Source: Luteimonas yindakuii
Lineage (GTDB): Bacteria; Pseudomonadota; Gammaproteobacteria; Xanthomonadales; Xanthomonadaceae
Direction: 5' to 3'
DNA: 64,000 nucleotides
NCBI RefSeq assembly: GCF_004803715.2
Contig: NZ_CP039383.2
Coordinates: 2,046,001 to 2,110,000, forward strand
Shown: positions 48,822-57,170 of the stretch, in pieces
Layout of the letters: every line of letters begins with the position of its first letter
How positions within the stretch are numbered: the first letter of the stretch is position 1
Made by a program: the position numbers and the translations under genes
The notes under the pieces: model-generated
Database searches by the model: none
Told to the model about the DNA's origin: nothing
Seen by the model: the letters and a program-made list of their open reading frames with translations, nothing else

Positions 48822-49190
48822 CAAAAAAGCGCCCTCACCCTCACTCAAAGCGCCACCGCCCGCACTCCAAACGCCATCGATGACGGAAAAAGCGCCGTCG
48901 CCGGAACTTCAAGCCCCACCAATGGCGAAAAAAGCGCCATCCACCGCACAAGCCGACGCACCAGAAGCGTCACAAACCCCGGCGCATGACGAAGAAAGCG
49001 CCACTGCCACACTCAAAGCGCCATTGATGGCAAAAAAGCGCCATTCACCGCGCAAGTCGACGCTCCGGAAGCGTCACGAATCCCCGCGCATGACGAAAAA
49101 AGGGCCATCGTCGGCGCTCGAAGTCCCACCCATGTCTAAAAAAGCCCTTACGTCCGCACCTAAAGTGCCAGTGATGGCGAAAAAAGCGTC
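48822..49190. repeat. Degenerate tandem repeat array, 42- and 63-bp units
   Basis: The word ATGGCGAAAAAAGCGCC and its variants recurs at 48880, 48922, 48986, 49027, 49090, 49132 and 49174. Spacings are 42, 64, 41, 63, 42 and 42 bases, so a 42-bp unit alternates with a 63-bp unit that carries GAAGCGTCACGAATCCCCGCGC. Single-base indels break the frame between copies, so it is unlikely to be a conserved protein. An open frame 48727-49239 simply reads through it. The array ends directly at the first attC site. Confidence 0.75.
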
Positions 49191-49193
49191 AAC

Positions 49194-49253
49194 GTCTAAC
49201 GCCAGAATTAAGCCGAGCCGCGAACCGGCTTCGGCTTGAATGATTTGTTAGCC
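49194..49253 (-). repeat. attC site 1 (integron cassette recombination site)
   Basis: On the minus strand the site runs from R'' GGCTAAC (49253-49247) to R' GTTAGAC (49200-49194). Between them AAGCCGAAGCCGG and the complementary CGGCTCGGCTT fold into the usual attC hairpin, with CAAATCATTC and AATTCTGGC as asymmetric parts. R'' GGCTAAC is the exact complement of the box GTTAGCC at the far end of the same cassette (50447-50441). The adjoining gene stops 1 base before R''. Confidence 0.9.
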
Positions 49254-49254
49254 A

Positions 49255-50424
49255 TCACTGCTTCGTTCCCACGTTCAGTACGTTCTTTATCTCGTGGGGA
49301 TCTACAGAGCGGCCGAAGTATGTCCGAATCAACGACTTGCGAATTTCTTCTTTGTCCTCGTCCTTCATCAGCTCGATGAACGGGCCAAGCGAGGCGAGCT
49401 CAAGTTCAGTCTGGCGGGCGCGATCAGCATTCGTCCGGTGCCTTGCGGACTCACGCGCCGTATAGAACGCGGGCGCGGCAATCGCTAGCGCATAGAGTAA
49501 GCGGACGGCGATTGCCAGTGTGTTGGTGGTGGTAACTGGCTCGTGATAGAACTTGTAGAAGGTGATTCCCGCCATGATCAGACCGCTCGCAAACAAGGCG
49601 ATAGTGATCCAGCGCCACAAGTTTGCCTGCCCTGTTTCGTTGTTCGCGATGTTCTGGTAGTTGCCTGTGACTCCAATATCCCCGACGACTTGCACGATCC
49701 GCGCTGCGTCCACCTTGTGCTTCTCTAGCGATTCAATCACGGCATCAGCTTGACGTTTGAAGTTGCGCTCAGATTTCGCCAGCTCTTCTTTAGAGTCGTT
49801 CACTAATTCGGAAAAATCTGTATCGCGCTGTAGCTGGGCCTTGTTGAACGAAGTTTCGAGATTTGAAAGAGAGGCCGCCATTTCAGCCTTCAGCAAAGCT
49901 TGAGACTCCTTTAGTTCTTTCAAGCTGGCCTCTTGTGTTTGCGTCACTTCAGTCAATCGAGCGATAGTCGACGCAAGTTGTTCCTTCTGTCCATCGAGCT
50001 GTTCGATGGTTTGCCGAGACCTCTCCTGAAGATAGTCGACGACTTCACCCGCCTCAGCTTTCGATAGCGGGTTAATTTTTGGGAGGAAGGCCCACGTGTA
50101 ACTGAGTACGTTCTGGTCCAGTTGGGCAACAGCATTTGCGAGGTGACCAGCATTCGTGTTAGCAACGAACGCCGTTAGTTCATTGATCGGCGCCTGGAGA
50201 TGCGAGTTCATCTGGTTCAGAGCGGTGTCTGAAACCATAGTTGCGGGGCTCTGTCCGACAAGCGACCGCAGACTCTTAGTGATGTTCTGAATCTTGTCGC
50301 GATTGAATTGTGCGATTTCGTCAGCTGCTATCGCAGGGGCCACAAACGCCTCGTCGCGAAGGAGTTCCTGCATGCGCGCAAGCGATGCCGAGATCGCATG
50401 GTCTTTAAGAGATTTAAGTGCCAA
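49255..50424 (-). CDS. Cassette gene: coiled-coil membrane protein of unknown function
   Basis: The 389-residue protein is the gene of a complete integron cassette. It starts MALKSLKDHAISASLARMQ. Residues about 125-245 form long coiled coils (RQTIEQLDGQKEQLASTIAR, ETSFNKAQLQRDTDFSELV). Two membrane helices follow near 270-320 (WRWITIALFASGLIMAGITF and IAVRLLYALAIAAPAFY). The C-terminus is charged and cytoplasmic (LGPFIELMKDEDKEEIRKS). Base composition is clearly less GC-rich than the core genes, which fits horizontal acquisition. No family was recognised. Confidence 0.85.
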   Translation of the reverse strand: MALKSLKDHAISASLARMQELLRDEAFVAPAIAADEIAQFNRDKIQNITKSLRSLVGQSPATMVSDTALNQMNSHLQAPINELTAFVANTNAGHLANAVAQLDQNVLSYTWAFLPKINPLSKAEAGEVVDYLQERSRQTIEQLDGQKEQLASTIARLTEVTQTQEASLKELKESQALLKAEMAASLSNLETSFNKAQLQRDTDFSELVNDSKEELAKSERNFKRQADAVIESLEKHKVDAARIVQVVGDIGVTGNYQNIANNETGQANLWRWITIALFASGLIMAGITFYKFYHEPVTTTNTLAIAVRLLYALAIAAPAFYTARESARHRTNADRARQTELELASLGPFIELMKDEDKEEIRKSLIRTYFGRSVDPHEIKNVLNVGTKQ

Positions 50425-50440
50425 GGAGCTTCCCCGTGAT

Positions 50441-50500
50441 GGCTAACGCCAGAATTAAGCCGACCCGCGAAACGGGTTCGGCTTGAATGAATTGTTAGAC
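50441..50500 (-). repeat. attC site 2
   Basis: On the minus strand it has R'' GTCTAAC (50500-50494), the hairpin AAGCCGAACCCG / CGGGTCGGCTT, and R' GTTAGCC (50447-50441). The length of 60 bases and the AATTCATTC segment equal site 1. The R' box begins the cassette that holds 49255-50424. Confidence 0.9.
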
Positions 50501-50514
50501 GTCTGCCCTATGCT

Positions 50515-51324
50515 CTAGCCGAGCGCCCATTGCAACTGGTCGAAATACGATTGAATGCTCTCGTGGTTCTGGTGCTTCCAGTAGAAGCGGGCTTGCTGGT
50601 GCACTTGCATATGGCCAAACAGCCGAAACTCGGTGATCTGCGGAAAGATCCTTTTAGCCGCCTCGTATGCGCCCCGGTCTACTTCATTGAAGTATTTGTC
50701 TCCAGCCCAGGGGTTATCAAAGCTGCGCACTATCTCTCCAGCTATGGTTACAGAGGCAGTAAAGTGGGCAAGATCAATGATGTCGAGTGAGTAGTCCTCA
50801 AGCGACAGGTGAGCAGCGGCGCGATCCGCGTGCTGCTTTAGCAATCCGATCCGCTTGTGCAGCCAACCGTCTTTCTTGAGCAAAACACTATCGCTCTTAG
50901 AATATTCGGAGAAAAATTTCCGCAGAAAAACAAGAGCGCTGAGGCACTCGTCCGTGTCTTTCTCGGAGTATTTTGCCCAGTACTTTGCGTGCTCCAAGAG
51001 CACTTGGTCCGAAAGCTTTCCAAAGTTTGCGCCTGTAAGATCGGGCTTGGCCGCGTGATCGAACATCTTTCGGCACGCCAAGGTGAGTGTGTTTAGGTCG
51101 GAGAATTCAGAGTAGGTCTGAGCGATCTTGAACGGATAATCGTCCGTTGTTTTTGCTGTTTCGTGTGCCGAAGCGGACCCGAGGAAATAGTAAAAAGCGG
51201 GAAGACACATGCTGGCACGTGAAAATACGCCTCTCAGGAACTGAACTGAGCGACCTGTCCCGACAAGTCGGAACGGTTCGCCTGTTCGGAGCATCTCCGT
51301 TGCTCGAGTTGCGAGGTCGTTCAT
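50515..51324 (-). CDS. Cassette gene: protein of unknown function
   Basis: The 269-residue soluble protein begins MNDLATRATEMLRTGEPFRL. No family is recognised. Notable segments are aromatic and charged: VLLEHAKYWAKYSEKDTDE, FLRKFFSEYSKSDSVLLKK, and a C-terminal FGHMQVHQQARFYWKHQNH. It is followed by attC site 2 and preceded by an incomplete attC at 51347. Lower GC content than the core supports a cassette origin. Confidence 0.78.
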   Translation of the reverse strand: MNDLATRATEMLRTGEPFRLVGTGRSVQFLRGVFSRASMCLPAFYYFLGSASAHETAKTTDDYPFKIAQTYSEFSDLNTLTLACRKMFDHAAKPDLTGANFGKLSDQVLLEHAKYWAKYSEKDTDECLSALVFLRKFFSEYSKSDSVLLKKDGWLHKRIGLLKQHADRAAAHLSLEDYSLDIIDLAHFTASVTIAGEIVRSFDNPWAGDKYFNEVDRGAYEAAKRIFPQITEFRLFGHMQVHQQARFYWKHQNHESIQSYFDQLQWALG

Positions 51325-51346
51325 TGGGCCGCCCAGAGATGACGTG

Positions 51347-51372
51347 CTTCGGCTTGAATGAATTGTTAGGGC
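51347..51372 (-). repeat. Truncated attC (left half only)
   Basis: On the minus strand it reads CCCTAACAATTCATTCAAGCCGAAGC in pieces: R'' box, the AATTCATTC segment and AAGCCGAAGC. The matching right half and the R' box are missing. The next gene starts only 23 bases further on, so one crossover site has been lost. Confidence 0.7.
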
Positions 51373-51445
51373 GCACCCTGCGCTACCAAGTACGAGAGTG
51401 CAGCAGTCGCCGGAAATGCAACCGCGTGCCACACGGGGTACGCCG

Positions 51446-51676
51446 CTAGCCACCCACCGCGATAAACGGAATCAGGAGCCACCCGAAGGTTACCGGTACA
51501 ACGGCGATCGTAGCCGGGCCCATCGTGGGCGTCACTAGCGGCACCGAAATAACCACAATCAGCGCGATCCAAACGGTCCGACCGAAGCCCCGTGTCAGCC
51601 AAGCAACGACAAGCGTGACGCCGAGCGCGACGGCAAGGAAGGGTAAGAAGAGAGCGGCGGCTACGATGTACATCAT
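51446..51676 (-). CDS. Cassette gene: small two-helix membrane protein
   Basis: The 76-residue protein begins MMYIVAAALFLPFLAVALG. It is almost wholly hydrophobic, with a polar turn AWLTRGFGRTVWI between helices and a C-terminal GPATIAVVPVTFGWLLIPF. It starts 6 bases after the R' box of attC site 3, typical for a cassette with little untranslated leader. ATG 51673 is an alternative start. Function unknown. Confidence 0.7.
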   Translation of the reverse strand: MMYIVAAALFLPFLAVALGVTLVVAWLTRGFGRTVWIALIVVISVPLVTPTMGPATIAVVPVTFGWLLIPFIAVGG

Positions 51677-51681
51677 GTGCG

Positions 51682-51741
51682 GCCTAACGCCAGAGTTAAG
51701 CCGCGCTGCGAAGCGGCTTCGGCTTGAACGATTTGTTAAGC
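51682..51741 (-). repeat. attC site 3
   Basis: On the minus strand it has R'' GCTTAAC (51741-51735), the hairpin AAGCCGAAGCCGCTT / GCGCGGCTTAA, and R' GTTAGGC (51688-51682). The 60-base length matches sites 1 and 2. The R' box begins the cassette holding 51446-51676. Confidence 0.9.
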
Positions 51742-51779
51742 CCCGCGCAACTGGGCCTTGGATCGAATGCAGCCGCTGA

Positions 51780-52334
51780 CTAAGGAATATCCGACAGCGT
51801 GAAACCGTATGGAGCTCTCGAGGAAGCGGAGTTCCCGGCATGCGCGTCCACGTACAGGTCAGCTATGTGACCTTCGGCGTCCGATACGCCATAGTGGTCC
51901 AAGACTCTGTTGCTAGGCCCAACAACGGACCCGTACCTCTCACACGTGACGCGGCGCCCTTCATGTCGAAGCGAGAACAGATACAGCTTTGACGACATGA
52001 TGTCCTTGCAAAGGATCGGGTCATGAGGCTCGTAACCGTAGTTGATGCCGTCTATCCCCTCCCTCGCCGTCAAGGCTATGCCTACAAGGTCAGCTAAATC
52101 TTTGCTGGGTGTTGACATGGCCTCCGGTCTAGGGGGCGCCGGGGGCGCACTATTCGCCTTAATGAGGTTATCTAAGTCGATCTTTATTTGCTCGGAAAAA
52201 GGGTGCTCGCGTGCATGACACTCCACCCAGACGGCAACGAGCCCTTTAGCTACTGCGGAGCTCTTGTCAAGGTGCTGATCGTTCGAAGCGCGCGCACGAG
52301 GGCAACTTGAAGGAGGCTGGGTTCGGAATTTCAA
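51780..52334 (-). CDS. Cassette gene: hypothetical protein, possibly 5'-truncated
   Basis: The open frame covers 184 codons from TTG 52334. The best-ordered part is the second half, from MSTPSKDLADLVGIALTARE (ATG 52118) through LYLFSLRHEGRRVTCERYGS to DIPs at the end. No ATG and no ribosome site support the upper part, so either a non-ATG start or loss of the true 5' end at the degenerate attC is likely. No family is recognised. Confidence 0.6.
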   Translation of the reverse strand: MKFRTQPPSSCPRARASNDQHLDKSSAVAKGLVAVWVECHAREHPFSEQIKIDLDNLIKANSAPPAPPRPEAMSTPSKDLADLVGIALTAREGIDGINYGYEPHDPILCKDIMSSKLYLFSLRHEGRRVTCERYGSVVGPSNRVLDHYGVSDAEGHIADLYVDAHAGNSASSRAPYGFTLSDIP

Positions 52335-52337
52335 TAA

Positions 52338-52374
52338 CTTACGACTCGAAGCGGCTGTAGGCCGGTGTTAGGGC
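52338..52374 (-). repeat. Degenerate attC-like site 4
   Basis: On the minus strand it begins with CCCTAAC (52373-52367), continues with a short AGCCGCTTCGAGTCG hairpin and ends near CGTAAGTTATTG. It keeps position and polarity relative to the cassette gene but has lost most pairing. Confidence 0.45.
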
Positions 52375-52535
52375 ACCGGAGTTATCCACCACCGCTTGCA
52401 TGTGCGTGGCCGCACACGCTAGGGCCGTTCCGGTGACGCTTCGCTGTGTCTGCCCCACGAATCGCGTTCGCGGTCGCCCACCCTCGCGCCGCCGTCCCCT
52501 GTGCCATCCCTGCCATCCATCTCCCTTGCCAGCTC

Positions 52536-52590
52536 TCCCCAGAGCGTGACGTTCGTCCCGATTGTTCAATCGTGCGAATGCGGAGTCAAC
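52536..52590. repeat. 55-bp dispersed repeat, copy 1
   Basis: TCCCCAGAGCGTGACG begins the copy and GCGGAGTCAAC ends it, with CCCGATTGTTCAATCG in the middle. The same order occurs at 58309-58362. It lies just beyond the 3' end of the BCCT transporter gene. The rest of the gap 52335-52602 holds nothing else recognisable apart from TTATCCACC at 52382. Confidence 0.7.
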
Positions 52591-52602
52591 CAGCGCGGGA
52601 CG

Positions 52603-54885
52603 TTACTTCCCCTCCTCCCCCAGATCCTGCACATCCCCCGCATCCCTCGGCACCGCGGAAAGCTCATCGGCCGGCAGGATCGAGGGCGTCAGCACCGAGG
52701 CCGTGTCTCGCTCGGTGGAAACAGTCAGGAATGCCAGGTGTGCCTCGTAACGCTCCAGCACGTCGTCGATCACCTGCTGTTTGGTCAGGCCCATCAGGTC
52801 GTAGCCGCCTGAGCCGGTCTGGGTGAATACCTCCAGCCGGTAATACACGTCGGTCTCGCGCGACATGCGGCCGCTGAACATCGGCACCGGGGCCTCGACG
52901 ACGGCGACCTGGTAATGGAAAGCGCGGAAGGATTCCATCGATACCCGCAGCACCGGCTCGGCGATGCCGTGCTCGTTGGTCATGCTGCTCTGCTCCACGT
53001 CGTAGCCCTGGTTGCGGAATTCGGCGGACACGTCGTCCAGCGCGGGCCGCACGGCACGGTCGAGGAAGCGGTCGGCCTGCTCCAGGGTCGGGTACGAGCG
53101 CATCTGTTCCAGCCGCTGCTTCCACGAACGCTCCGGCACGTGGCCGCCGATGGGGGCGATCGAGCGACGGTGTAGCACCTGCCCCTCGCGTTCGGCGCGC
53201 TCCATGCGCAGCACCTTGTGGAACGAGGCCATCACCAGGTAGGCGATGACCGTGACCGGCAGCGCGAAGATCAGCGTGGCGTACTCCATCGTGGTGACGC
53301 CGCCGGCCAGCAGCATCGCCACCGTGAGCACCGCGGTCAGCACGGCCCAGAATACCCGCAGCCATTTCGGGCCGTCCTGCGAAGGGTCGGGGATCGACGC
53401 CGAGAAGTTGGACATCACCATCGCGCCGGAATTGGCACTGGTGAGATAGAACAGCAGGCCCGACAGCGTGGCCAGGCCGATCAGGAACATCGCGCCGGGA
53501 AACATCGCCAGCAGCGCATACCAGCCCTGCTCTGGGCTGGCCACCGCGAGTTCGGCGAAGCTGGTGTTGCCCTGCAATACCTGGAACAGCGCCGAGTTGC
53601 CGAACAGCGACACGATGATGAAGTCGCACAGCACCGGCGCGGTGATCGCCGCGATGACGAACTCGCGCAGCGTGCGCCCGCGCGAGATGCGCGCCAGGAA
53701 CACGCCCACGAACGGCCCCCACGCCAGCCAGAATGCCCAGAAGAACAGCGTCCAGCCGCCCATCCACTCGGCGCCGTTGGGCTCGTAGGCGAAGGTCTGC
53801 AGCGTGCGCGCCGGCAGCGTCATCATGAAGCGGCCGATGTTCTCCACCAGCGCGTTCAACAGGAACGCGGTCTGCCCGGTGACGAGGATGTACACCATCA
53901 TCGCCACCGCGCTCCACAGGTTGAGTTCGGCGATCCAGCGGATGCCGCGATCCACGCCGGAGGTGGTGGCGGCGATGGTCAGCACCACGGCGCCCACCAC
54001 CAGCGCGATCTGCAGGCCGAGGCCGGCCGGCAGGCCGAAGATCAGCGAGAAGCCGACGCTCAGGAGCACCACGCCGATGCCCATCGAGGTGGCCACGCCG
54101 AACACCGTGCCGACCAGCGCGATGATGCTGATGCCATCACCCAGCGGCCCGCGCACGCGCTTGCCCAGCAGTGGATACAGCGCGGCGCGGATCGACAGCG
54201 GCATGCCCCAGCGATAGGCGAAGTAGCCCATCGCCATGCCCAGCAGCGCATACATCGCCCAGCCCGCGACGCCGTAGTGGAACATCGTCCACACCACGGC
54301 ATCCTGCATCGCCGCGGCGGTGGCGCCGTCGCCCGAGGGCGGATACAGGTACTGCACCACCGGGCCGGTGACCGAATAGAACAGCATGTCGATGCCCACG
54401 CCCGCGGCGAACAGCATCGCCACCCAGGTGGTGAGCCCGTATTGCGGGCGCGAATGGTCCGGGCCGAGGCGCACGTTGCCCTCCTTCGACAGCGCCACCC
54501 ACAGCACGAAGCCGATCACCAGGGTGACCGTGAGCACGTAGTACCAGCCGAGGTTCAGCGCGATCCAGTCGACCGCCGCCTTCATCGCGACGCGGGCCTC
54601 GTCGGGAATCACGATCGCCCAGACCGAGAACGCCAGGATCACCAGCGCGGAGATCACCAGCACCTGCCAGTTCACCCGCGAGGCGCGATGTTCCAGCAGT
54701 TCCTGCGGCCCCTTGCTGAGGTCGCTGCGCGAGACCGGCGCATCGTCGTCGTCCACGCGCCCCCGGCGCTGGCTGCCGCCGAAGCGGGTGCGCTCGATCG
54801 GTGGGGGCCGGGCTCCGGGCGTGTTCGCCGGCGGTCCGCCCGGACGGGGCGCGGAAGGATCGTGGTCGGACGGTTCGATGGGCAT
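52603..54885 (-). CDS. betT: BCCT-family choline/betaine transporter, BetT type
   Basis: The 760-residue inner-membrane symporter has about 12 helices. The helix carrying the glycine-rich loop reads FAAGVGIDMLFYSVTGPV, and the BCCT signature is WTLFFWAFWLAWGPFVGVFL, with Trp residues of the substrate box. A proline-rich cytoplasmic N-terminus (about 80 residues) and a long C-terminal domain after residue 580 are typical of BetT forms that respond to osmotic stress. Start ATG 54885 is chosen; the upstream open frame has no likeness. It imports choline or glycine betaine. Confidence 0.92.
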   Translation of the reverse strand: MPIEPSDHDPSAPRPGGPPANTPGARPPPIERTRFGGSQRRGRVDDDDAPVSRSDLSKGPQELLEHRASRVNWQVLVISALVILAFSVWAIVIPDEARVAMKAAVDWIALNLGWYYVLTVTLVIGFVLWVALSKEGNVRLGPDHSRPQYGLTTWVAMLFAAGVGIDMLFYSVTGPVVQYLYPPSGDGATAAAMQDAVVWTMFHYGVAGWAMYALLGMAMGYFAYRWGMPLSIRAALYPLLGKRVRGPLGDGISIIALVGTVFGVATSMGIGVVLLSVGFSLIFGLPAGLGLQIALVVGAVVLTIAATTSGVDRGIRWIAELNLWSAVAMMVYILVTGQTAFLLNALVENIGRFMMTLPARTLQTFAYEPNGAEWMGGWTLFFWAFWLAWGPFVGVFLARISRGRTLREFVIAAITAPVLCDFIIVSLFGNSALFQVLQGNTSFAELAVASPEQGWYALLAMFPGAMFLIGLATLSGLLFYLTSANSGAMVMSNFSASIPDPSQDGPKWLRVFWAVLTAVLTVAMLLAGGVTTMEYATLIFALPVTVIAYLVMASFHKVLRMERAEREGQVLHRRSIAPIGGHVPERSWKQRLEQMRSYPTLEQADRFLDRAVRPALDDVSAEFRNQGYDVEQSSMTNEHGIAEPVLRVSMESFRAFHYQVAVVEAPVPMFSGRMSRETDVYYRLEVFTQTGSGGYDLMGLTKQQVIDDVLERYEAHLAFLTVSTERDTASVLTPSILPADELSAVPRDAGDVQDLGEEGK

Positions 54886-55142
54886 CGCCTGCGGCCTCCC
54901 CGGGCGTGTCGCCCATGGCGACGCTGCGACCGGGATGGCGTGGCTGTCAAGGAGCGTGTGGCGCCGGCGCCTCGGCGGCGCCATCCCTGCTCATAGCGGC
55001 GGCGGTGCTTCGGCGCCTTTCCCCGCATGTCTCGCGCAGGGGCTAGCCGTCACACGCAGCGGTTGAAGTTCGGCGCCGCGGGTTGGCGAGACGTCAGCGC
55101 GGTTCGTGCAAGGCCGCGACGGGCTGGGCCCGTTTGCCTCCA
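54886..55142. other. 257-bp gap without a recognised gene
   Basis: This stretch separates the BCCT transporter start from the VOC gene stop. No convincing ORF, hairpin or operator was seen; the transporter promoter must lie here. Confidence 0.4.
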
Positions 55143-55535
55143 TCACGCATCCATGGGCGAACACAGTTCGACCAGCAGCCCGTCCGGACACCGCACGTAG
55201 GACACCACCTGCCCCCATGGCCTGGCCTTGGGCGCGGCCATCTCCGCAGCGCCTGCCGCCACCGCCCGCGCATGGGCCGCATGCACGTCGGATGTCACCA
55301 GACCGATCTCGATGCCGAGCGGCCTGCCGGACGTGTCGGCAGCCACATGGCCGCCGCTGAAGTTCGTCTCTGCCAGCCCATGGGATGCGAACGCCAAGGC
55401 TGTACCACCGGTCTCCAACTCTCCGTACATCTCCGACTCGTGGAGAAAGCGGCGCTGCAAACCGAACGCACGCTCGAAGAATTCGAGTGACGCCGGGACA
55501 TCAGGAACGTAGGCGATGGTGTAGCCAAACTTCAC
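55143..55535 (-). CDS. VOC-family (glyoxalase/bleomycin-resistance type) protein
   Basis: The 130-residue protein has the fold's two halves: VKFGYTIAYVPDVPASLEFF with RAFGLQRRFLHESEMYGEL, and GIEIGLVTSDVHAAHARAV with VSYVRCPDGLLVELCSP. GTG 55535 is chosen because GGGGAA lies 7 bases before it and family members begin with this strand. Function unknown; lactoylglutathione-lyase-like annotation is common for such genes. Confidence 0.82.
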   Translation of the reverse strand: MKFGYTIAYVPDVPASLEFFERAFGLQRRFLHESEMYGELETGGTALAFASHGLAETNFSGGHVAADTSGRPLGIEIGLVTSDVHAAHARAVAAGAAEMAAPKARPWGQVVSYVRCPDGLLVELCSPMDA

Positions 55536-55572
55536 GGGTATTCCCCATTGTTGAAACTGTCCAGGCGAGCTT

Positions 55573-56104
55573 TCAGGCCCGGACCGCGCGAAGAATGCGA
55601 GCCATGACCGGACGTACCAGGAAATGGGCGGCCGCGGAGATAGCGGCGCCAACGGACGCCGCAATGGCCGGCAACACCGAGCCGAGCACGAACGTCATCC
55701 CCAGCACGAAGCCGAAGACGTACTCCGCCCGGTACGTTGGCAGGAACAGCCCGGCTGCCAATGCGGTGAAGAAGATGCCGCTGGCAAGCGACCCGTAACC
55801 CGCGGCGAAGGAGAAGGACAGCGCCAGGCCCACCAGCAAGGCGCCCAGGAAGGCGGAAACCGACCGGACCGCCGCCCGGCCGTCCACAGCCGCGCGGCGC
55901 ATGGCCGTCCACGAAGCGAGCCACCCCAGCAATGGAAGGGATCAGCAGCCCCCACCAGTTGGACACCGCCGGCAAATCGCGCCGGGCCAGCAGATGATGG
56001 CTCGCGACGCCGCCGTGGGTGTACTCCCAGCCCAGATGGGCGGCGCTCGCCACCAGCGCAACGGCGAGGCCATAGGGCAGCGCGCGGCGAAACACTGGAC
56101 TCAT
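55573..56104 (-). pseudogene. Frameshifted multi-helix membrane protein gene
   Basis: The first frame starts MSPVFRRALPYGLAVALVAS at 56104 and runs through WEYTHGGVASHHLLARRDLP to SNWWGLLIP. The continuation is in another frame: LLGWLASWTAMRRA followed by helices (SAFLGALLVGLALSFSFAAG, EYVFGFVLGMTFVLGSVL) to 55573. Joining them gives one protein of about 177 residues with 5-6 helices. The break lies near 55930-55945, where the sequence is CCTTCCATTGCTGGGG on the minus strand. A real mutation or a one-base sequencing error are both possible. The intact family is not named. Confidence 0.7.
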
Positions 56105-56278
56105 GTCGTTTCCGTGGTTTACGGCAGTAGCGGACGCCAGGCGCGAACGCGTGGCTGGAAGAAGCGGTCTGATCCTGCGCGTGCTGCTACGCCTGCGCCG
56201 GCTTCTTGAAGACGTAGTACAGGCCTGCGCGAACACCGCGGCCGTGCTGCCGCCTTGATACGGGAATCTCTCATGCAA

Positions 56279-56325
56279 GCCTGACGCTTGGATCAAGCCG
56301 ACCCGGAATCGGGCTCGGCTTCAAC
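56279..56325 (-). repeat. Degenerate attC-like hairpin a
   Basis: On the minus strand the core is AAGCCGAGCCCG-ATTC-CGGGTCGGCTT, as in a true attC stem, ending at GTCAGGC (56285-56279), one base off a GTTAGGC R' box. The gene at 56326-56742 ends directly at its other border. R'' is not recognisable. Confidence 0.55.
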
Positions 56326-56742
56326 TCATCGATCCGCAGCCGGCGGTGCCGCCACCTTGCGCGACTCGAAGATGCGAACGATGACGTAGGCCACCAGCGC
56401 GATGCAGAAGAACACCAGCAGCATCCAGGCGATCCCCTGCAGGGTCTCGATGATGGTGCGGTAGACCTCGAGCACCCATCGCTCGGACGTCAGCTCGATG
56501 ATGCGCGGCTCTTCCTGCCACTGGTTCGGCGTGATGTAGCGCTCGAGCTCGTGGATCCGCACGCCCGAAGAAACACCCACCACCAGGATGGCGAACTTGA
56601 GATAGCGCACCCAGGCTGCGCTGATGTCGTCGGCAATGATGCGACTGAGGATGCGGCTGATGGGCCGGTTGAACGCCAGCGAGACAGCGATCGATACAGC
56701 GACCGCCAGCACAAGCGTTACGAGCAGCAGAGTGAGGAACAT
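56326..56742 (-). CDS. Membrane protein of unknown function
   Basis: The 138-residue protein has an N-terminal helix (LTLLLVTLVLAVAVSIAVSL), a second near residue 48 (RYLKFAILVVGVSSGVRI), an amphipathic middle with RYITPNQWQEEPRIIELT, and a last helix (GIAWMLLVFFCIALVAYVIV). No family recognised. It lies between two attC-like hairpins and ends next to one, like a cassette gene. Confidence 0.72.
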   Translation of the reverse strand: MFLTLLLVTLVLAVAVSIAVSLAFNRPISRILSRIIADDISAAWVRYLKFAILVVGVSSGVRIHELERYITPNQWQEEPRIIELTSERWVLEVYRTIIETLQGIAWMLLVFFCIALVAYVIVRIFESRKVAAPPAADR

Positions 56743-56754
56743 GGGTTCTCCCGT

Positions 56755-56806
56755 GGCCTATGGCGAGACGCGAGTCCGCCGCGCGGCGGGTCCGGCTTGA
56801 TGAAGT
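56755..56806 (-). repeat. Degenerate attC-like hairpin b
   Basis: On the minus strand TTCATCAAGCCGGACCCGCC, GCGC loop and GGCGGACTCGCG form a hairpin with the attC-like CATCAAGCCG lead. It begins directly after the TAG stop of the gene at 56807. The outer R boxes are not canonical. Confidence 0.45.
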
Positions 56807-57055
56807 CTATTTCTTCCTGCCTGTTCCCGGCAGCCAGCCAAGGACTGTACCCGCGATGGATAAGGTGAGCGCGCCCAGAAGGATGACCTTGCCGTAGCGC
56901 CGCCCCACTTCATACCCGGCGGCATATCCGGCGTCGTAGCTCTGCACTGCGTCGCCATGCGCGGACGTATCGGGAGCGACAACGACCCCGAATATGATCA
57001 TCGCTGCGACAAGGAATACGACGAACCATAAAAACCCGAAGGCGACCCTTGTCAT
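56807..57055 (-). CDS. Small two-helix membrane protein
   Basis: The 82-residue protein begins MTRVAFGFLWFVVFLVAAMI, followed by a polar loop DTSAHGDAVQSYDAGYAAGY and a second helix ILLGALTLSIAGTVLGWLPG ending in GRKK. The YDAGYAAGYEVG repeat is Gly/Tyr-rich and may be a helix-packing motif. Unknown function; same cassette-like placement as its neighbours. Confidence 0.7.
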   Translation of the reverse strand: MTRVAFGFLWFVVFLVAAMIIFGVVVAPDTSAHGDAVQSYDAGYAAGYEVGRRYGKVILLGALTLSIAGTVLGWLPGTGRKK

Positions 57056-57170
57056 TACCCCTCCCAGCGTCTCAATCCCCAGGCCAGCTTCGCGCGGTAC
57101 GGTCTGGACTCGACTGAACCATGGCGAGCGCTACACGTGCCATAGGCTTTCGACCGCTACCTGGCACTCC

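Noticed and set aside
48771..49190. Possible CRISPR array
   Set aside because: Units are degenerate and alternate 42/63 bases with no constant repeat and unique spacers, and no cas genes are nearby.
48727..49239. 170-codon plus-strand frame through the tandem repeats
   Set aside because: Repeat units differ by single-base indels that would break the frame, no start signal, and it runs into attC 1.
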